Shown here: positions 1 through 7,874 of the stretch, one piece after another | Layout: every line of letters starts with the position of its first letter | Position numbering within the stretch: the stretch's first letter is position 1 | NCBI RefSeq assembly: GCF_007109225.1 | Contig: NZ_VJZK01000007.1 | Location: forward strand, 62,001-126,000 | DNA: 64,000 bases | Direction: 5' to 3' | From: Flavobacterium sp. GT3R68 | GTDB taxonomy: Bacteria > Bacteroidota > Bacteroidia > Flavobacteriales > Flavobacteriaceae | Notes under the pieces: model-generated | What the model was told of the DNA's origin: nothing | What the model saw: the letters and a program-made list of their open reading frames with translations, nothing else | Databases searched by the model: none | Translations under genes and position numbers: made by a program

Positions 1-216
1 TGTATCATAAGTCAGGGTAGCCATACCGGTATCTTGATTCCAATCTACTTTAGCAATTTTGTTTATGCTACCTGCTTTTTCTATTGTAGTCTCGCACATT
101 CCGCAGTTTCCAAATACTTTTACTGTTTCTGTTTTTGCGTTTTTAATTTGCGCATTGATTGTAATTGATAGCAATACAAAAGTTACTATCATTATTTTTT
201 TAAATGAATTTTTCAT
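1..216 (-). CDS. HMA-domain metal-binding protein, C-terminus cut by window edge
   Basis: The minus-strand reading frame opens at an ATG (214-216) and runs off the left edge without a stop. It begins with a signal peptide of about 22 residues (Lys-rich start, hydrophobic stretch, then NAQ) followed by a heavy-metal-associated fold with the ligand motif CGMC in the context FGNCGMCETTIEKAG. HMA proteins bind Cu(I) or Zn(II)/Cd(II) through two Cys. A signal peptide places this one in the periplasm. It lies downstream of and co-directional with the Cys-rich small protein at 406-771, so the two probably form a metal-handling pair. The metal cannot be told from the sequence. The length beyond 72 residues is unknown. 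Confidence 0.8.
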   Translation of the reverse strand, partial: MKNSFKKIMIVTFVLLSITINAQIKNAKTETVKVFGNCGMCETTIEKAGSINKIAKVDWNQDTGMATLTYDT

Positions 217-405
217 CTTTTAATAATGTTGTAATCAAAGATTTCTCTGATTTATTGATAAAATAAAATTGGTTAAACAAACAGTTTAGGGAATAGAAAT
301 ATATTTAGCTACACTTAAAAAGTATAGAAATTTTTCATAAACTGTTTGGAAATTTATAGCTCATAGCTATGGATTTGACACACTTATGGCTGTCAAAAAA
401 GGGAT

Positions 406-771
406 TTAGCTTATTTTTGGTATAAGCCAAAGAGAATAGAAACCAGAAGATATAAAGGTTTCTGAATTATAAAATTTTTGTTTTTCGGAAATGAAATCTA
501 TACTATTATTAATATGGATTTCACCATAAAAATTTAAAACAGTAATTATAGATGATGGGCACCCACATTTGGAATGTCCACATTTACCACCGCACTCTTT
601 TCCTGAATTATCTTTTTTATCGCAACAAGACTTTTTTTCTGATTTAGAAGTAGATTCTTTTTTGCAACAGGATTTTTCTGTTGTAATACTTTTTTTTTCA
701 CATGCCACAGCATTATCCGGTACCAGGAAGATACCAAGAATAATGATTACTATTATGTGAAATCTGTTCAT
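406..771 (-). CDS. Small exported Cys-rich protein, probable metal-binding
   Basis: A 121-residue protein with an N-terminal signal segment (about residues 1-23) followed by a Lys/Cys-rich stretch containing CC, CC, CGGKC and CGC groups, then a hydrophobic tail ending SLWLIPKIS. The Cys clusters suggest soft-metal binding in the periplasm. The tail resembles the endings FWQPPKIV and IWQPPQIA of the small proteins at 50500 and 59859, which head metal-efflux operons, so I infer a shared family. It sits upstream of the HMA protein at the window edge. Two shadow frames overlap it, but only this frame has an export signal and a coherent motif pattern. No catalytic function is visible. Confidence 0.7.
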   Translation of the reverse strand: MNRFHIIVIIILGIFLVPDNAVACEKKSITTEKSCCKKESTSKSEKKSCCDKKDNSGKECGGKCGHSKCGCPSSIITVLNFYGEIHINNSIDFISEKQKFYNSETFISSGFYSLWLIPKIS

Positions 772-780
772 CTTAATTAT

Positions 781-834
781 TTAACAAATCAAAATTAGCT
801 AATATTTATCGAACAATCAATAAATATTTGTTAA
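781..834. repeat. Overlapping inverted repeats in the gap 772-1011
   Basis: TTAACAAAT (781-789) pairs with ATTTGTTAA (826-834), and AATATTTAT (801-809) pairs with ATAAATATT (820-828). The right arms overlap, so the two hairpins are alternatives. They sit 10-60 nt upstream of the start codon of the Cys-rich gene at 771. They may be an operator or leader structure, but there is no direct evidence of function. Confidence 0.4.
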
Positions 835-856
835 AGCTAAATTTACCGGAATAAAA

Positions 857-967
857 ATGAAAACCTTAACGCTTCCCAGTAGTACTGTTCGACACTCTCA
901 AGAAAATATATTTGCTAAACAGAATGACATCGCTGTTTACTTAAAGGAACTGCTTTATAAAAAATGA
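857..967 (+). CDS. Possible 36-residue ORF in the gap 772-1011
   Basis: ATG at 857 opens a 36-codon frame ending in TGA at 965-967. It is the only plus-strand ORF in this gap and its product has no recognisable domain. There is no clear ribosome binding site, though such sites are weak in Bacteroidota. It may equally be a remnant of a longer gene or chance. It is listed only so that the gap is described. Confidence 0.2.
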   Translation: MKTLTLPSSTVRHSQENIFAKQNDIAVYLKELLYKK

Positions 968-1011
968 ACAGTGGGATGGAATACTATTGAATCATTTAAA
1001 AAGCAACGAAA

Positions 1012-1485
1012 TCACATTTTAGCTTTAAAATTTTCTATTTGTAATCTGTGTCGTAAAACATGAACAATTGCATGCTCCATCATTTGTTCAATATCGTATA
1101 CCTGTTCCCAAGAAGTTTTTATTTTTTCAGATTCCTTGAACCTCTCGAGCTCTTTATCAGAAATTGTATGAAATGTTTCATGAGTAAATTTTAAAACATT
1201 ATTTAAATCTGTTAAATATTCAGAAATAGATCCGCGGTTCGTTTTTTCAGGACATAATACATTTTCATTTCTCAAATTCCGAATATAAACACAATATGAA
1301 TATCCAGAACGCACAACATGGGAAAGAACAGTTTGAATTGATTGGCAATCCGGATTATCAGTTTTGGTATCAACTATAAAGGTCAAGTCCTCAACAGAAA
1401 TATTTTGGATTGCATGCTGTAATTCGAGGATTGCTTTTTTATATTCTGACAGTAACGCATGGACAGCATTTTTATTCGTAATCAT
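1012..1485 (-). CDS. DinB/YfiT-like putative metal-dependent protein
   Basis: A 157-residue all-helical protein matching the DinB four-helix-bundle pattern. His56 lies in the motif LSHVVRSG, and the C-terminal helix EHAIVHVLRHRLQ supplies His142 and His146, which together fit the family's metal-binding His triad. The length is typical of the family. DinB-superfamily proteins include thiol transferases (bacillithiol, mycothiol) and many of unknown role, so the substrate cannot be named. The ATG at 1483-1485 is the only sensible start. It is monocistronic, about 110 nt from the next minus-strand gene. Confidence 0.75.
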   Translation of the reverse strand: MITNKNAVHALLSEYKKAILELQHAIQNISVEDLTFIVDTKTDNPDCQSIQTVLSHVVRSGYSYCVYIRNLRNENVLCPEKTNRGSISEYLTDLNNVLKFTHETFHTISDKELERFKESEKIKTSWEQVYDIEQMMEHAIVHVLRHRLQIENFKAKM

Positions 1486-1592
1486 TAAATAAGTATGTTT
1501 ATTAAATTGTTTAAAATTGATGTTGGCAATAGTATTTATTTCTTTAAATCCTTTACAACACTATATTCAATAAGTTTTTCAGCATATGAATA

Positions 1593-2327
1593 TTACTGCG
1601 TCAATTCGCTTCGCTCGGTCAAAAATTTGTCTATATAACTAATTATAGACTTTTTTGAAACTGAATTTCCATGTCCAAGATAAAATCTTTCTGTATTTAA
1701 TGAAAGGATATTCTCTAAACTTTTTTTGACTTGCTCTAAATTATCGTGAAAAGGTGGATGTTTCATTCTTGAATTGAATGCAATTCCACCAAGCAATATT
1801 CCTGACGACGCTAAATCCATTATTATAGCATCTCCATTTTCAAGTACAATAGATAAAGAGCCCGGAGTGTGTCCCGGTGTATGAATTACGCACCCATTTA
1901 TACCATAAATTGATAAATCATACTCTTCATTATCATTTAATATTATGTCTGGTAAACAAGGCGATGCTGTATCTTTTGCTAATTTTGGTTTAAGTATAAT
2001 GTCCCAAATTTTATTGTTAGGCTTTAAAGTCTCCACCATACTTTTTCCAGTTTGTAGTGCCTTTATATCTAAGTCGTGTACAAGAACGGGAACTTTTAAA
2101 ATGTCCTTTAATTCTTTTGCACTTCCAAAATGGTCAATATGACCGTGAGTTATGATGATTAAGCCAATATCTTCTAATTTGATGTTATGCTTCTTTAGTT
2201 GCCTGATAATTTTTGCCTCGCTGTTGGGAATACCTGTATCAACCAAAATGTGTTTTATTTCTCCTTTTATGAGAAAACAATTTATCATACCAAATGGTAA
2301 AATGGAAAGTTGAATTATTTGATGCAT
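1593..2327 (-). CDS. MBL-fold metallo-hydrolase
   Basis: A 244-residue metallo-beta-lactamase-fold protein. The zinc motif H61-G-H63-I-D65-H66 is present, followed by the second ligand in HTPGHTPGS, the Asp in IIMDLASSG and the late His in LGHGNSVS. The order and spacing match glyoxalase II-like hydrolases. There is no signal peptide, so it is cytoplasmic. Substrates of this subfamily range from thioesters to quorum lactones and none can be assigned here. It lies just downstream of the Crp-like regulator, in the same direction with a 65-nt gap, and could be cotranscribed or controlled by it. Confidence 0.85.
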   Translation of the reverse strand: MHQIIQLSILPFGMINCFLIKGEIKHILVDTGIPNSEAKIIRQLKKHNIKLEDIGLIIITHGHIDHFGSAKELKDILKVPVLVHDLDIKALQTGKSMVETLKPNNKIWDIILKPKLAKDTASPCLPDIILNDNEEYDLSIYGINGCVIHTPGHTPGSLSIVLENGDAIIMDLASSGILLGGIAFNSRMKHPPFHDNLEQVKKSLENILSLNTERFYLGHGNSVSKKSIISYIDKFLTERSELTQ

Positions 2328-2392
2328 CTTTATAAGTTTTTAAATTTTGATGCAAAGTTCAGTTTTTGTAAAAGAATACTACTTGATAAATG

Positions 2393-2968
2393 TTAGGAAA
2401 TTATTTTTTTTCTGATCCTGCTCAAAGATTCCGGCTTGATTCCTATGTAAGAAGCAATAAATTGGATTGGTACATTTTGAATGATTTCCGGTTGTTCCTT
2501 CAGCAATTTCAAGTATCGTTTTTCAGCGGAAAGTGCTATAAAATCAATCGTTCTCTGCTGATTGTTACTAATAATCTTTTCATAAATCTGTCTGCAGAAA
2601 CTACCCCAAAAAACGGTTTTATTGGATAGTATCTCATAATCTGATTTGGTAATATAAAATACTTCACAATCTGAGATACATTGAATATTTTCTTTTGAAG
2701 TAATTCCTGAGGTAAAACTATTAAAGCTTGTTATAAATTTATTTTCACCTATAATCTGAGTTGTAATTTCTATGCCTTCTTTACTAAAAAATGACCTTAC
2801 AAAACCTTTCCTTACAAAATATAGTTTCTCAGCAACAACATCTTCCTTTTCAATGATTGTCCCTTTGGGAAAACTTGATGGTTTGAAAAAATGAGATAGT
2901 AGTTTTATCTCGTTATCAGAAACATCAACGAGATTTGAAATATATTTAACTATAGGTTCAATTGTCAT
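2393..2968 (-). CDS. Crp/Fnr-family transcriptional regulator
   Basis: A 191-residue protein with an N-terminal cyclic-nucleotide-binding-type beta barrel (about residues 20-115, with KLYFVRKGFVRSFF typical of the jelly roll) and a C-terminal winged-helix HTH ending in the recognition helix region IASYIGIKPESLSRIRKK. There are no Cys ligands for an Fe-S cluster, so it is not an Fnr oxygen sensor. This short form is very common in Flavobacteria, usually with unknown effectors. A TATATTTG box lies about 60 nt upstream on the same strand. Confidence 0.85.
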   Translation of the reverse strand: MTIEPIVKYISNLVDVSDNEIKLLSHFFKPSSFPKGTIIEKEDVVAEKLYFVRKGFVRSFFSKEGIEITTQIIGENKFITSFNSFTSGITSKENIQCISDCEVFYITKSDYEILSNKTVFWGSFCRQIYEKIISNNQQRTIDFIALSAEKRYLKLLKEQPEIIQNVPIQFIASYIGIKPESLSRIRKKIIS

Positions 2969-3309
2969 ACCTGAGGTTGTCTTATGGTTTCCACTACGTC
3001 CAGTGGCGTGAATGTTACCGGACCCTCACAAATATAAAGCAACTTTGAGTTATCAGCGTATTTTTTGTGCTCTTAGTATAAAATTGTAACAATATTTTTG
3101 TTTTCATAATGTTAACCTTTTGATTATTATTCAATTTAAATTCCAGCGTAATAAAGTACATTTTGAACTTTATAATGAACAGGTTAGAGCATTGTGTTTG
3201 CAAGGCTTAAGAAAATTTGTGAGAACCCAGATTTGCATCTTTTTCAGGGTCTCGATTTTGACCCTTAGTTTTTAGATTGAATGAATATTTTGAAAGAATC
3301 AGAAAAGCA
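2969..3309. other. Gene-free stretch between the Crp-like gene and tRNA-Tyr
   Basis: No credible gene is visible. The stretch contains the likely promoter of the Crp-like gene (TATATTTG on the minus strand, 3029-3036) and a short inverted repeat CCACT/AGTGG near 2991-3006. A 62-residue minus-strand frame here is low complexity with no motif and is not called. Confidence 0.5.
3029..3036 (-). promoter_or_regulatory. TAnnTTTG -7 box of the Crp-like gene
   Basis: The minus strand reads TATATTTG, an exact match to the Bacteroidota -7 consensus TAnnTTTG, about 60 nt upstream of the start codon at 2968. No good TTG -33 element is seen at the expected 17-23 nt. Confidence 0.45.
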
Positions 3310-3343
3310 AAAACCCAGTAAATCATAAGATTTACTGGGTTTT
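3310..3343 (-). terminator. Hairpin terminator after tRNA-Tyr
   Basis: A perfect 14-bp stem, AAAACCCAGTAAAT/ATTTACTGGGTTTT, with a 6-nt loop, followed on the minus strand by a T-rich tract. It lies 23 nt beyond the 3' end of the tRNA and would end its transcript. Confidence 0.8.
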
Positions 3344-3366
3344 GAGATTGATTGATTTTACAATCG

Positions 3367-3447
3367 TGGGGAGAGCAGGATTCGAACCTGCGAAGTTTAC
3401 ACAGCAGATTTACAGTCTGCCCTCGTTGGCCGCTTGAGTATCTCCCC
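3367..3447 (-). tRNA. tRNA-Tyr (GTA)
   Basis: The minus strand shows a 7-bp acceptor stem (GGGGAGA/TCTCCCC) with discriminator A, the T loop GGTTCGAATCC, and an anticodon loop CTGTAAA whose anticodon GTA reads Tyr codons. A long variable arm follows the anticodon stem, as expected for a class II tRNA-Tyr. The 81-nt length fits and CCA is not encoded. Nothing suggests that an element has integrated at its 3' end. Confidence 0.95.
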
Positions 3448-3572
3448 ATCGGTCAAGAAATGACTGGCATCTCTTGCAAGCGGTTGCAAATATAACAACA
3501 GTTTTGGTGTTTGCAAACTAATTCCGAACTAATTTTCTGTACAATTTTCAATTGCTTGAAATTGAATAAAAT

Positions 3573-3601
3573 AAAAAAATCTCCGATAAGGAGATTTTTT
3601 T
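3573..3601 (-). terminator. Terminator of the TlpA-like gene
   Basis: The stem AAAAAAATCTCC/GGAGATTTTTTT with a 5-nt loop lies 23 nt downstream of the minus-strand gene at 3624. It has T tracts on both strands, so it may work in both directions. Confidence 0.75.
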
Positions 3602-3623
3602 ATTTATGGACTTTCGGTAATGA

Positions 3624-4763
3624 TTATGCTCCTAAAAGCTCGATAATTTTTGCTTTTAGAGCGTCACCGTGTAAATCTTTTGCTACTATTTTACCTGAAG
3701 CGTCCAAAAGATACGTTGCAGGAATTGATTTCACACCGTACGTAAGCGCAATTGGTTCATCCCAAAACTTTAAGTTTGAGATTTGGTTCCATACTAATTT
3801 ATCTTTAGCAATAGCATCTTTCCATTTTGTAGCATCTTTATCTAAAGATACACCAATAATGTTAAATCCTTTTGCATGAAGTTCGTTGTATAATGCTACC
3901 ACGGTAGGATTTTCCGCTCTACATGGATTACACCATGAAGCCCAGAAATCAATTAAGGTAACTTTCCCCATTGACTGTTTCAAAGAAATAGATTTTCCTT
4001 CTGGATTAGGAGCACTGAAATCAGGAGCTATTGTACCAACTTCTGTTGGAACTGCCGTAGCCACTCCAGACATTTTATCCAATTTGGCTTTAATAGACTT
4101 TCCTGGTTTGGTATCTTTTACAGATTTATCCAAACCGTTGTATAATTTTTTAATTTTTGCAAGATCCGGGTCCATCTGATTGAACATTCCCTCAATAAGC
4201 AAAGCAGAAATGAATGCTTTTGGGTGTGCAGGAACATATTCATCAGATTGTTTCATAAATTCTTTCTCAAACTGACTGTATTCTTTTCTAAGGCCATTCA
4301 TCACAACGGTGTCTTGTTTTTGTTGTGCTTCCTGCATTTTCTGCATATTGTCCTTTTGAAACTTCATCATTTTCTTCTGAATCTTCATTCCGGCTTCCTT
4401 ATAGTTATTTAACTCGTCATTGTTATAAGTACCGATAACTTTTGTCATGTTGATGCTGTCCTTATTGATTTTCATCTCAATATCTCCATTTTCTAAAATG
4501 AATGGTACTTTACCCTGAGCGGCCTCTAGCTGAAGTAAATGCATTTCTGGCTCTTTAGCTGTTCCTTTAAAAGTAAATGTACCCTTCTCAATTTTTACGG
4601 TATCGATTGACTTAAGTTGTCCCATTTCATCCTGTTTTTCAAGAATGACAGTTTTACCATCTGCACCTTCGATAGTTCCGGTAATGATGTATTCATTTTC
4701 TCCAGCTTTGTTACATGAGAACAAAACGGCTGAAACGGTAAGTAATAAAAGAATTTTTTTCAT
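3624..4763 (-). CDS. DUF4369/TlpA-like thiol-disulfide lipoprotein
   Basis: A 379-residue lipoprotein. The signal peptide ends at a lipobox with Cys17 (AVLFSC). Residues about 25-120 form a DUF4369-type beta domain, a Lys/Gln/Met-rich helical linker follows (about 125-175), and the C-terminal 140 residues are an AhpC/TSA-TlpA thioredoxin fold with the redox motif WASWCNPCR (Cys278, Cys281) and a cis-Pro in KSIPATYL. Such proteins reduce or isomerise disulfides in the periplasm or support cytochrome maturation in Bacteroidota. The exact partner is unknown. A TACTTTTG promoter box lies about 32 nt upstream and a hairpin terminator follows, so it is probably monocistronic. Confidence 0.9.
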   Translation of the reverse strand: MKKILLLLTVSAVLFSCNKAGENEYIITGTIEGADGKTVILEKQDEMGQLKSIDTVKIEKGTFTFKGTAKEPEMHLLQLEAAQGKVPFILENGDIEMKINKDSINMTKVIGTYNNDELNNYKEAGMKIQKKMMKFQKDNMQKMQEAQQKQDTVVMNGLRKEYSQFEKEFMKQSDEYVPAHPKAFISALLIEGMFNQMDPDLAKIKKLYNGLDKSVKDTKPGKSIKAKLDKMSGVATAVPTEVGTIAPDFSAPNPEGKSISLKQSMGKVTLIDFWASWCNPCRAENPTVVALYNELHAKGFNIIGVSLDKDATKWKDAIAKDKLVWNQISNLKFWDEPIALTYGVKSIPATYLLDASGKIVAKDLHGDALKAKIIELLGA

Positions 4764-4794
4764 TTTCTAATTAATTATTTTGGATTTTAGATTG

Positions 4795-4802
4795 CAAAAG
4801 TA
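4795..4802 (-). promoter_or_regulatory. TAnnTTTG box of the TlpA-like gene
   Basis: The minus strand reads TACTTTTG, matching the Bacteroidota -7 consensus, 31 nt upstream of the ATG at 4763. Confidence 0.5.
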
Positions 4803-4864
4803 TTTAAAATTATAAGTTCTGTATCATTTCAGCGCTTAATTTTTTGTTATTATTTAATTTTGAA

Positions 4865-6277
4865 TTACTTCAAAGTGGAAGGGCATACAAAATGGATTAG
4901 TGGAACCGATGTATTTCTAATGCCGCTCATTCCTTTTTCAACGTTCACCATGTTATGATAGCCACGGGATTTTAATATCGAGGCCATGATTACCGAACGA
5001 TAACCGCCGGCACAATGCAGATAGAAATTGTCATTTTTTGGAACGGAATCCAAATTTGAATTAACGGTATCTAACGGAATATTTAAAGCATTTTCTATGC
5101 GTTCCGCTTCATATTCCGTTGGTTTTCTGGAATCTACAATGATGCATTTATCATTTAGTTCGGATGCAAATTGTTCCGGAGAAATGGAAGCTATAGAATC
5201 CGTCTCAAATCCTGCTTTTTTCCAGGATTCGATGCCGCCTTCAAGATAACCTATAACATGATCAAATCCCACTCTTGAAAGTCGGGTAATAGCTTCCTCT
5301 TCTTTTCCTTCTGGCGTAATCAATAACAGGGGCTGTTTTACATCCATAACTAAAGCACCAACCCAGGGTGCAAAATTGCCTTGAATTCCAATGAATATGG
5401 ATTTTGGAATATGTGCTTTAACGAAATCGTTTTCATGACGGACATCAAGAATAATGGCCTCTGATTCATTTGCTAACGCCTCAAATTCGTACGGTTGCAG
5501 GGGTTTTAATGATTTTTCAATGACCTGATCCAGACTTTCATATCCCTGAATATTCATCATCACGTTTTGAGGAAAATATGCCGGAGGCGTTCCCAATCCA
5601 TCCAACAGTTCCTTTATAAACTCTTCACGCGTCATATCAGCACGCAAAGCATAGTTAGTTTTCTTTTGATTGCCCAACGTATCTGTGGTTTCCTTGCTCA
5701 TGTTTTTTCCGCAGGCACTACCGGCGCCATGGCTCGGATACACGATTAAGTCATCCGATAAAGTCATTATTTTATTTCGCAGCGAATCATATAAAAAGGA
5801 AGCGAGTTTTTCGGTGGTTAAATCTTCCACCAGAGCCTGCGCTAAATCCGGACGGCCTACATCCCCGATGAATAAAGTGTCTCCAGTGATTATTCCGTGT
5901 TCTTTGCCATTTTCATCCGTTAAAAGATAACAGGTGCTTTCTAAAGTATGGCCTGGCGTATGGATTGCTTTGACGGTATAATTTCCAACTTTAAATTCCT
6001 GGTTGTCTGTTGCAATCACAGCTTCAAATTCAGGTGCTGCGGTTGGGCCGTATATGATCTGGGCTCCGGTTTTTTTTGCTAAATCAAGATGTCCCGAAAC
6101 AAAATCGGCATGAAAATGCGTTTCAAAAATATATTTAATCTTTGCCTGATCTGCGTGGGCTTTAGCAATATAGGGCTGAACCTCGCGTAAAGGGTCAAAA
6201 ATGGCTGCCTCGCCATTGCTTTCCAAATAATAGGCGGCTTGAGCCATACAGCCGGTATAAATTTGTTGTATTTTCAT
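4865..6277 (-). CDS. Persulfide dioxygenase-like MBL protein fused to two rhodanese domains
   Basis: A 470-residue protein with three domains. Residues 1 to about 245 are an MBL-fold persulfide-dioxygenase-like domain with H54-F-H56-A-D58 and HTPGHTLEST. A first rhodanese domain (about 265-360) has no active-site Cys, reading LLLITPEGKEEEA there, so it looks inactive. A second rhodanese domain (about 375-470) has Cys422 in HCAGGYRS. This PDO/pseudo-rhodanese/rhodanese order is the architecture of CstB, which oxidises persulfides and moves sulfane sulfur during sulfide detoxification. It is cytoplasmic. The TauE-family exporter just upstream on the same strand would suit removal of the sulfite or thiosulfate made. 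The role is by family inference. Confidence 0.88.
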   Translation of the reverse strand: MKIQQIYTGCMAQAAYYLESNGEAAIFDPLREVQPYIAKAHADQAKIKYIFETHFHADFVSGHLDLAKKTGAQIIYGPTAAPEFEAVIATDNQEFKVGNYTVKAIHTPGHTLESTCYLLTDENGKEHGIITGDTLFIGDVGRPDLAQALVEDLTTEKLASFLYDSLRNKIMTLSDDLIVYPSHGAGSACGKNMSKETTDTLGNQKKTNYALRADMTREEFIKELLDGLGTPPAYFPQNVMMNIQGYESLDQVIEKSLKPLQPYEFEALANESEAIILDVRHENDFVKAHIPKSIFIGIQGNFAPWVGALVMDVKQPLLLITPEGKEEEAITRLSRVGFDHVIGYLEGGIESWKKAGFETDSIASISPEQFASELNDKCIIVDSRKPTEYEAERIENALNIPLDTVNSNLDSVPKNDNFYLHCAGGYRSVIMASILKSRGYHNMVNVEKGMSGIRNTSVPLIHFVCPSTLK

Positions 6278-6295
6278 TTTTTAAAATTTATGGTG

Positions 6296-6303
6296 CAAAA
6301 ATA
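6296..6303 (-). promoter_or_regulatory. TAnnTTTG box before the persulfide dioxygenase gene
   Basis: The minus strand reads TATTTTTG 18 nt upstream of the ATG at 6277, inside the short gap to the exporter gene. It could give the dioxygenase its own transcript besides readthrough. Confidence 0.4.
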
Positions 6304-6335
6304 ATAAGAAAGTTAAAGCCATAAGGTTAATAAAA

Positions 6336-7127
6336 TCACAATCTAAAAAATAATTCTTTAGTTAAAATAAATAGGGCCATCACTAAAACGAACCATCCGA
6401 AACCCTTTTTAAGCTGGCCTTCATTTAAATATTTACTGAGATAGAGGCCGAGAAAAATCCCTATGATGGCTACACCCGAAAAACTTAATAGAAATATCCA
6501 GTCAATCTCAATGTTTCCGATATCGCCGGTAAAACCGATAAGCGAATTGATTGCAATAATTAGTAAGGAAGTTCCAATAGCTTTTCGCATCGGCAATTTG
6601 GCCATAAAAACCAGCGCAGGAATAATCAGAAAACCACCGCCGGCACCAATCAATCCAATTAAAACTCCTACCAGTGCAATTTTAATAACGGTCAAAATAA
6701 GATTCGGATTTTTATCGGGAACCTGGAATGATTTCTTTTTCAACATTGAAATAGAGGCTGCAAACATTACAATTCCAAAGAGAATCATCAACAGGGTACT
6801 TCTTGTAAGGATGATACCGCCTTTTTCAAACACAACTTCAGGAATATCAGGAACAAGGAATTTACGGGTCAGAAAAACAGCAATTAATGAAGGAATAGCA
6901 AATTGAAGTCCGGTTTTTATATCTACGACTCCTATTTTTAAATTCTGGAATGTTCCAAAGGCGGAAGTGGTACCTACAATAAAAAGAGAATAGGCGGTAG
7001 CGGTAATCGGATTCAGACCCATGATATACACCAGAATGGGAACAGTTAAAATGGAACCTCCTCCACCCGTAAGGCCTAGAACTAATCCAATAAGTAATGC
7101 TCCGAAATATCCTAAAGCTTCAACCAT
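6336..7127 (-). CDS. TauE/SafE-family sulfite exporter
   Basis: A 263-residue integral membrane protein with about seven to eight hydrophobic helices. Near the start of each half it has the Gly-rich repeats typical of the TauE/SafE (DUF81) family: LVLGLTGGGGSILTVPILV and IGLIGAGGGFLIIPALVFM. Members export sulfite, sulfoacetate or other organosulfur anions across the inner membrane. It lies 58 nt upstream of the persulfide dioxygenase-rhodanese gene on the same strand. That context argues for sulfite or thiosulfate export during sulfide detoxification, an inference from neighbourhood. A TAnnTTTG promoter box lies 17 nt upstream. Confidence 0.88.
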   Translation of the reverse strand: MVEALGYFGALLIGLVLGLTGGGGSILTVPILVYIMGLNPITATAYSLFIVGTTSAFGTFQNLKIGVVDIKTGLQFAIPSLIAVFLTRKFLVPDIPEVVFEKGGIILTRSTLLMILFGIVMFAASISMLKKKSFQVPDKNPNLILTVIKIALVGVLIGLIGAGGGFLIIPALVFMAKLPMRKAIGTSLLIIAINSLIGFTGDIGNIEIDWIFLLSFSGVAIIGIFLGLYLSKYLNEGQLKKGFGWFVLVMALFILTKELFFRL

Positions 7128-7143
7128 TTAAAATAATTTTAAG

Positions 7144-7170
7144 CAAAAATAACCTTTTTTGCTTTGCCAA
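7144..7170 (-). promoter_or_regulatory. Promoter of the TauE-persulfide dioxygenase pair
   Basis: The minus strand has TTG (7168-7170), 16 nt, then TATTTTTG (7144-7151), close to the Bacteroidota consensus TTG-N17-23-TAnnTTTG. The ATG is at 7127. Confidence 0.55.
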
Positions 7171-7180
7171 AGGGTATAAA

Positions 7181-7208
7181 AAAAGGTGCCCATAGAGGAG
7201 CACCTTTT
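7181..7208 (-). terminator. Terminator of the J/KTSC gene
   Basis: The stem AAAAGGTGC/GCACCTTTT with a 10-nt loop lies 19 nt downstream of the minus-strand stop at 7227 and is flanked by T runs on that strand. Confidence 0.65.
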
Positions 7209-7226
7209 AATATTGTATGTATCAGA

Positions 7227-7667
7227 TTAATCCTGGTTGATTGTTTTTCTCCAGGTAAAAGCATTAAGAATGTGTCTTTTTGCAAATCTTCCAGGCGAAT
7301 CAGCGTTTACCATTTTCACATAAGTTGCTTTTGGAACACTGATGTATTCGTAAACACTTCCGTTTGAGAAATTGATAATCAATCGTCCATCCACAAATTT
7401 ATAATCTGTAATTGTAGAAGTAGCGATCGTTTCGGTGTATTCAGGTAAATTTTGTTTGATAGTTTCAGGATTGATACTTACCAAAAAGTGGTAGGCTTCA
7501 ATGATCTTTTTACTATTTTCTTCAGCAGCCTTCAATCCGGCATCATCACCTTGAAATTTATCAGGATGCGCTTCCTTCATCGCATTGCGATAAATTGTTT
7601 TTAAATCTTTAAGCTCTGCAGTTTTTTCTACATTTAGCAGTTTGCGGTATTCAACTATTTTTTTCAT
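7227..7667 (-). CDS. J-domain plus KTSC-domain protein
   Basis: A 146-residue protein starting at the ATG 7665-7667. An upstream extension to 7739 is possible but lacks conservation features. The N-terminal half is a short J domain with the diagnostic HPD tripeptide (KEAHPDKFQG), which would stimulate an Hsp70. The C-terminal about 60 residues are a KTSC domain (FSNGSVYEYISVPKATYVKM), a small domain of unknown function thought to bind nucleic acids or protein. The combination is common in Flavobacteria. It is cytoplasmic, with its own terminator. Its client is unknown. Confidence 0.8.
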   Translation of the reverse strand: MKKIVEYRKLLNVEKTAELKDLKTIYRNAMKEAHPDKFQGDDAGLKAAEENSKKIIEAYHFLVSINPETIKQNLPEYTETIATSTITDYKFVDGRLIINFSNGSVYEYISVPKATYVKMVNADSPGRFAKRHILNAFTWRKTINQD

Positions 7668-7846
7668 AAATGGGATAACTCTTTGTCTATTAACATGAAA
7701 GCATTTTGTGGACTTCCAAAATCGACAATTTTTTTGCAAAGGTACACTTTTTTAAATAAGTTTAAAATTTTTTTGTTTTTTGACGTAAAAAAGATTGATT
7801 TTCAATTGTTTAACAAATCAATAAGTACTTATGTTGAATTTATTTC

Positions 7847-7854
7847 TATATTTG
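7847..7854 (+). promoter_or_regulatory. TATATTTG -7 box of the secreted nuclease
   Basis: An exact TAnnTTTG match 20 nt upstream of the ATG at 7875. A TTG at the expected -33 spacing is not evident. Confidence 0.5.
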
Positions 7855-7874
7855 TCCCCCCTAAATCGTCGAAA

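Noticed and set aside
3015..3449. Minus-strand ORFs across the tRNA-Tyr region
   Set aside because: They overlap the tRNA and its terminator, have no motifs, and look like chance frames.
7683..7874. Longer start for the secreted nuclease
   Set aside because: It would place 64 residues before a clear signal peptide and overlaps the promoter box TATATTTG.
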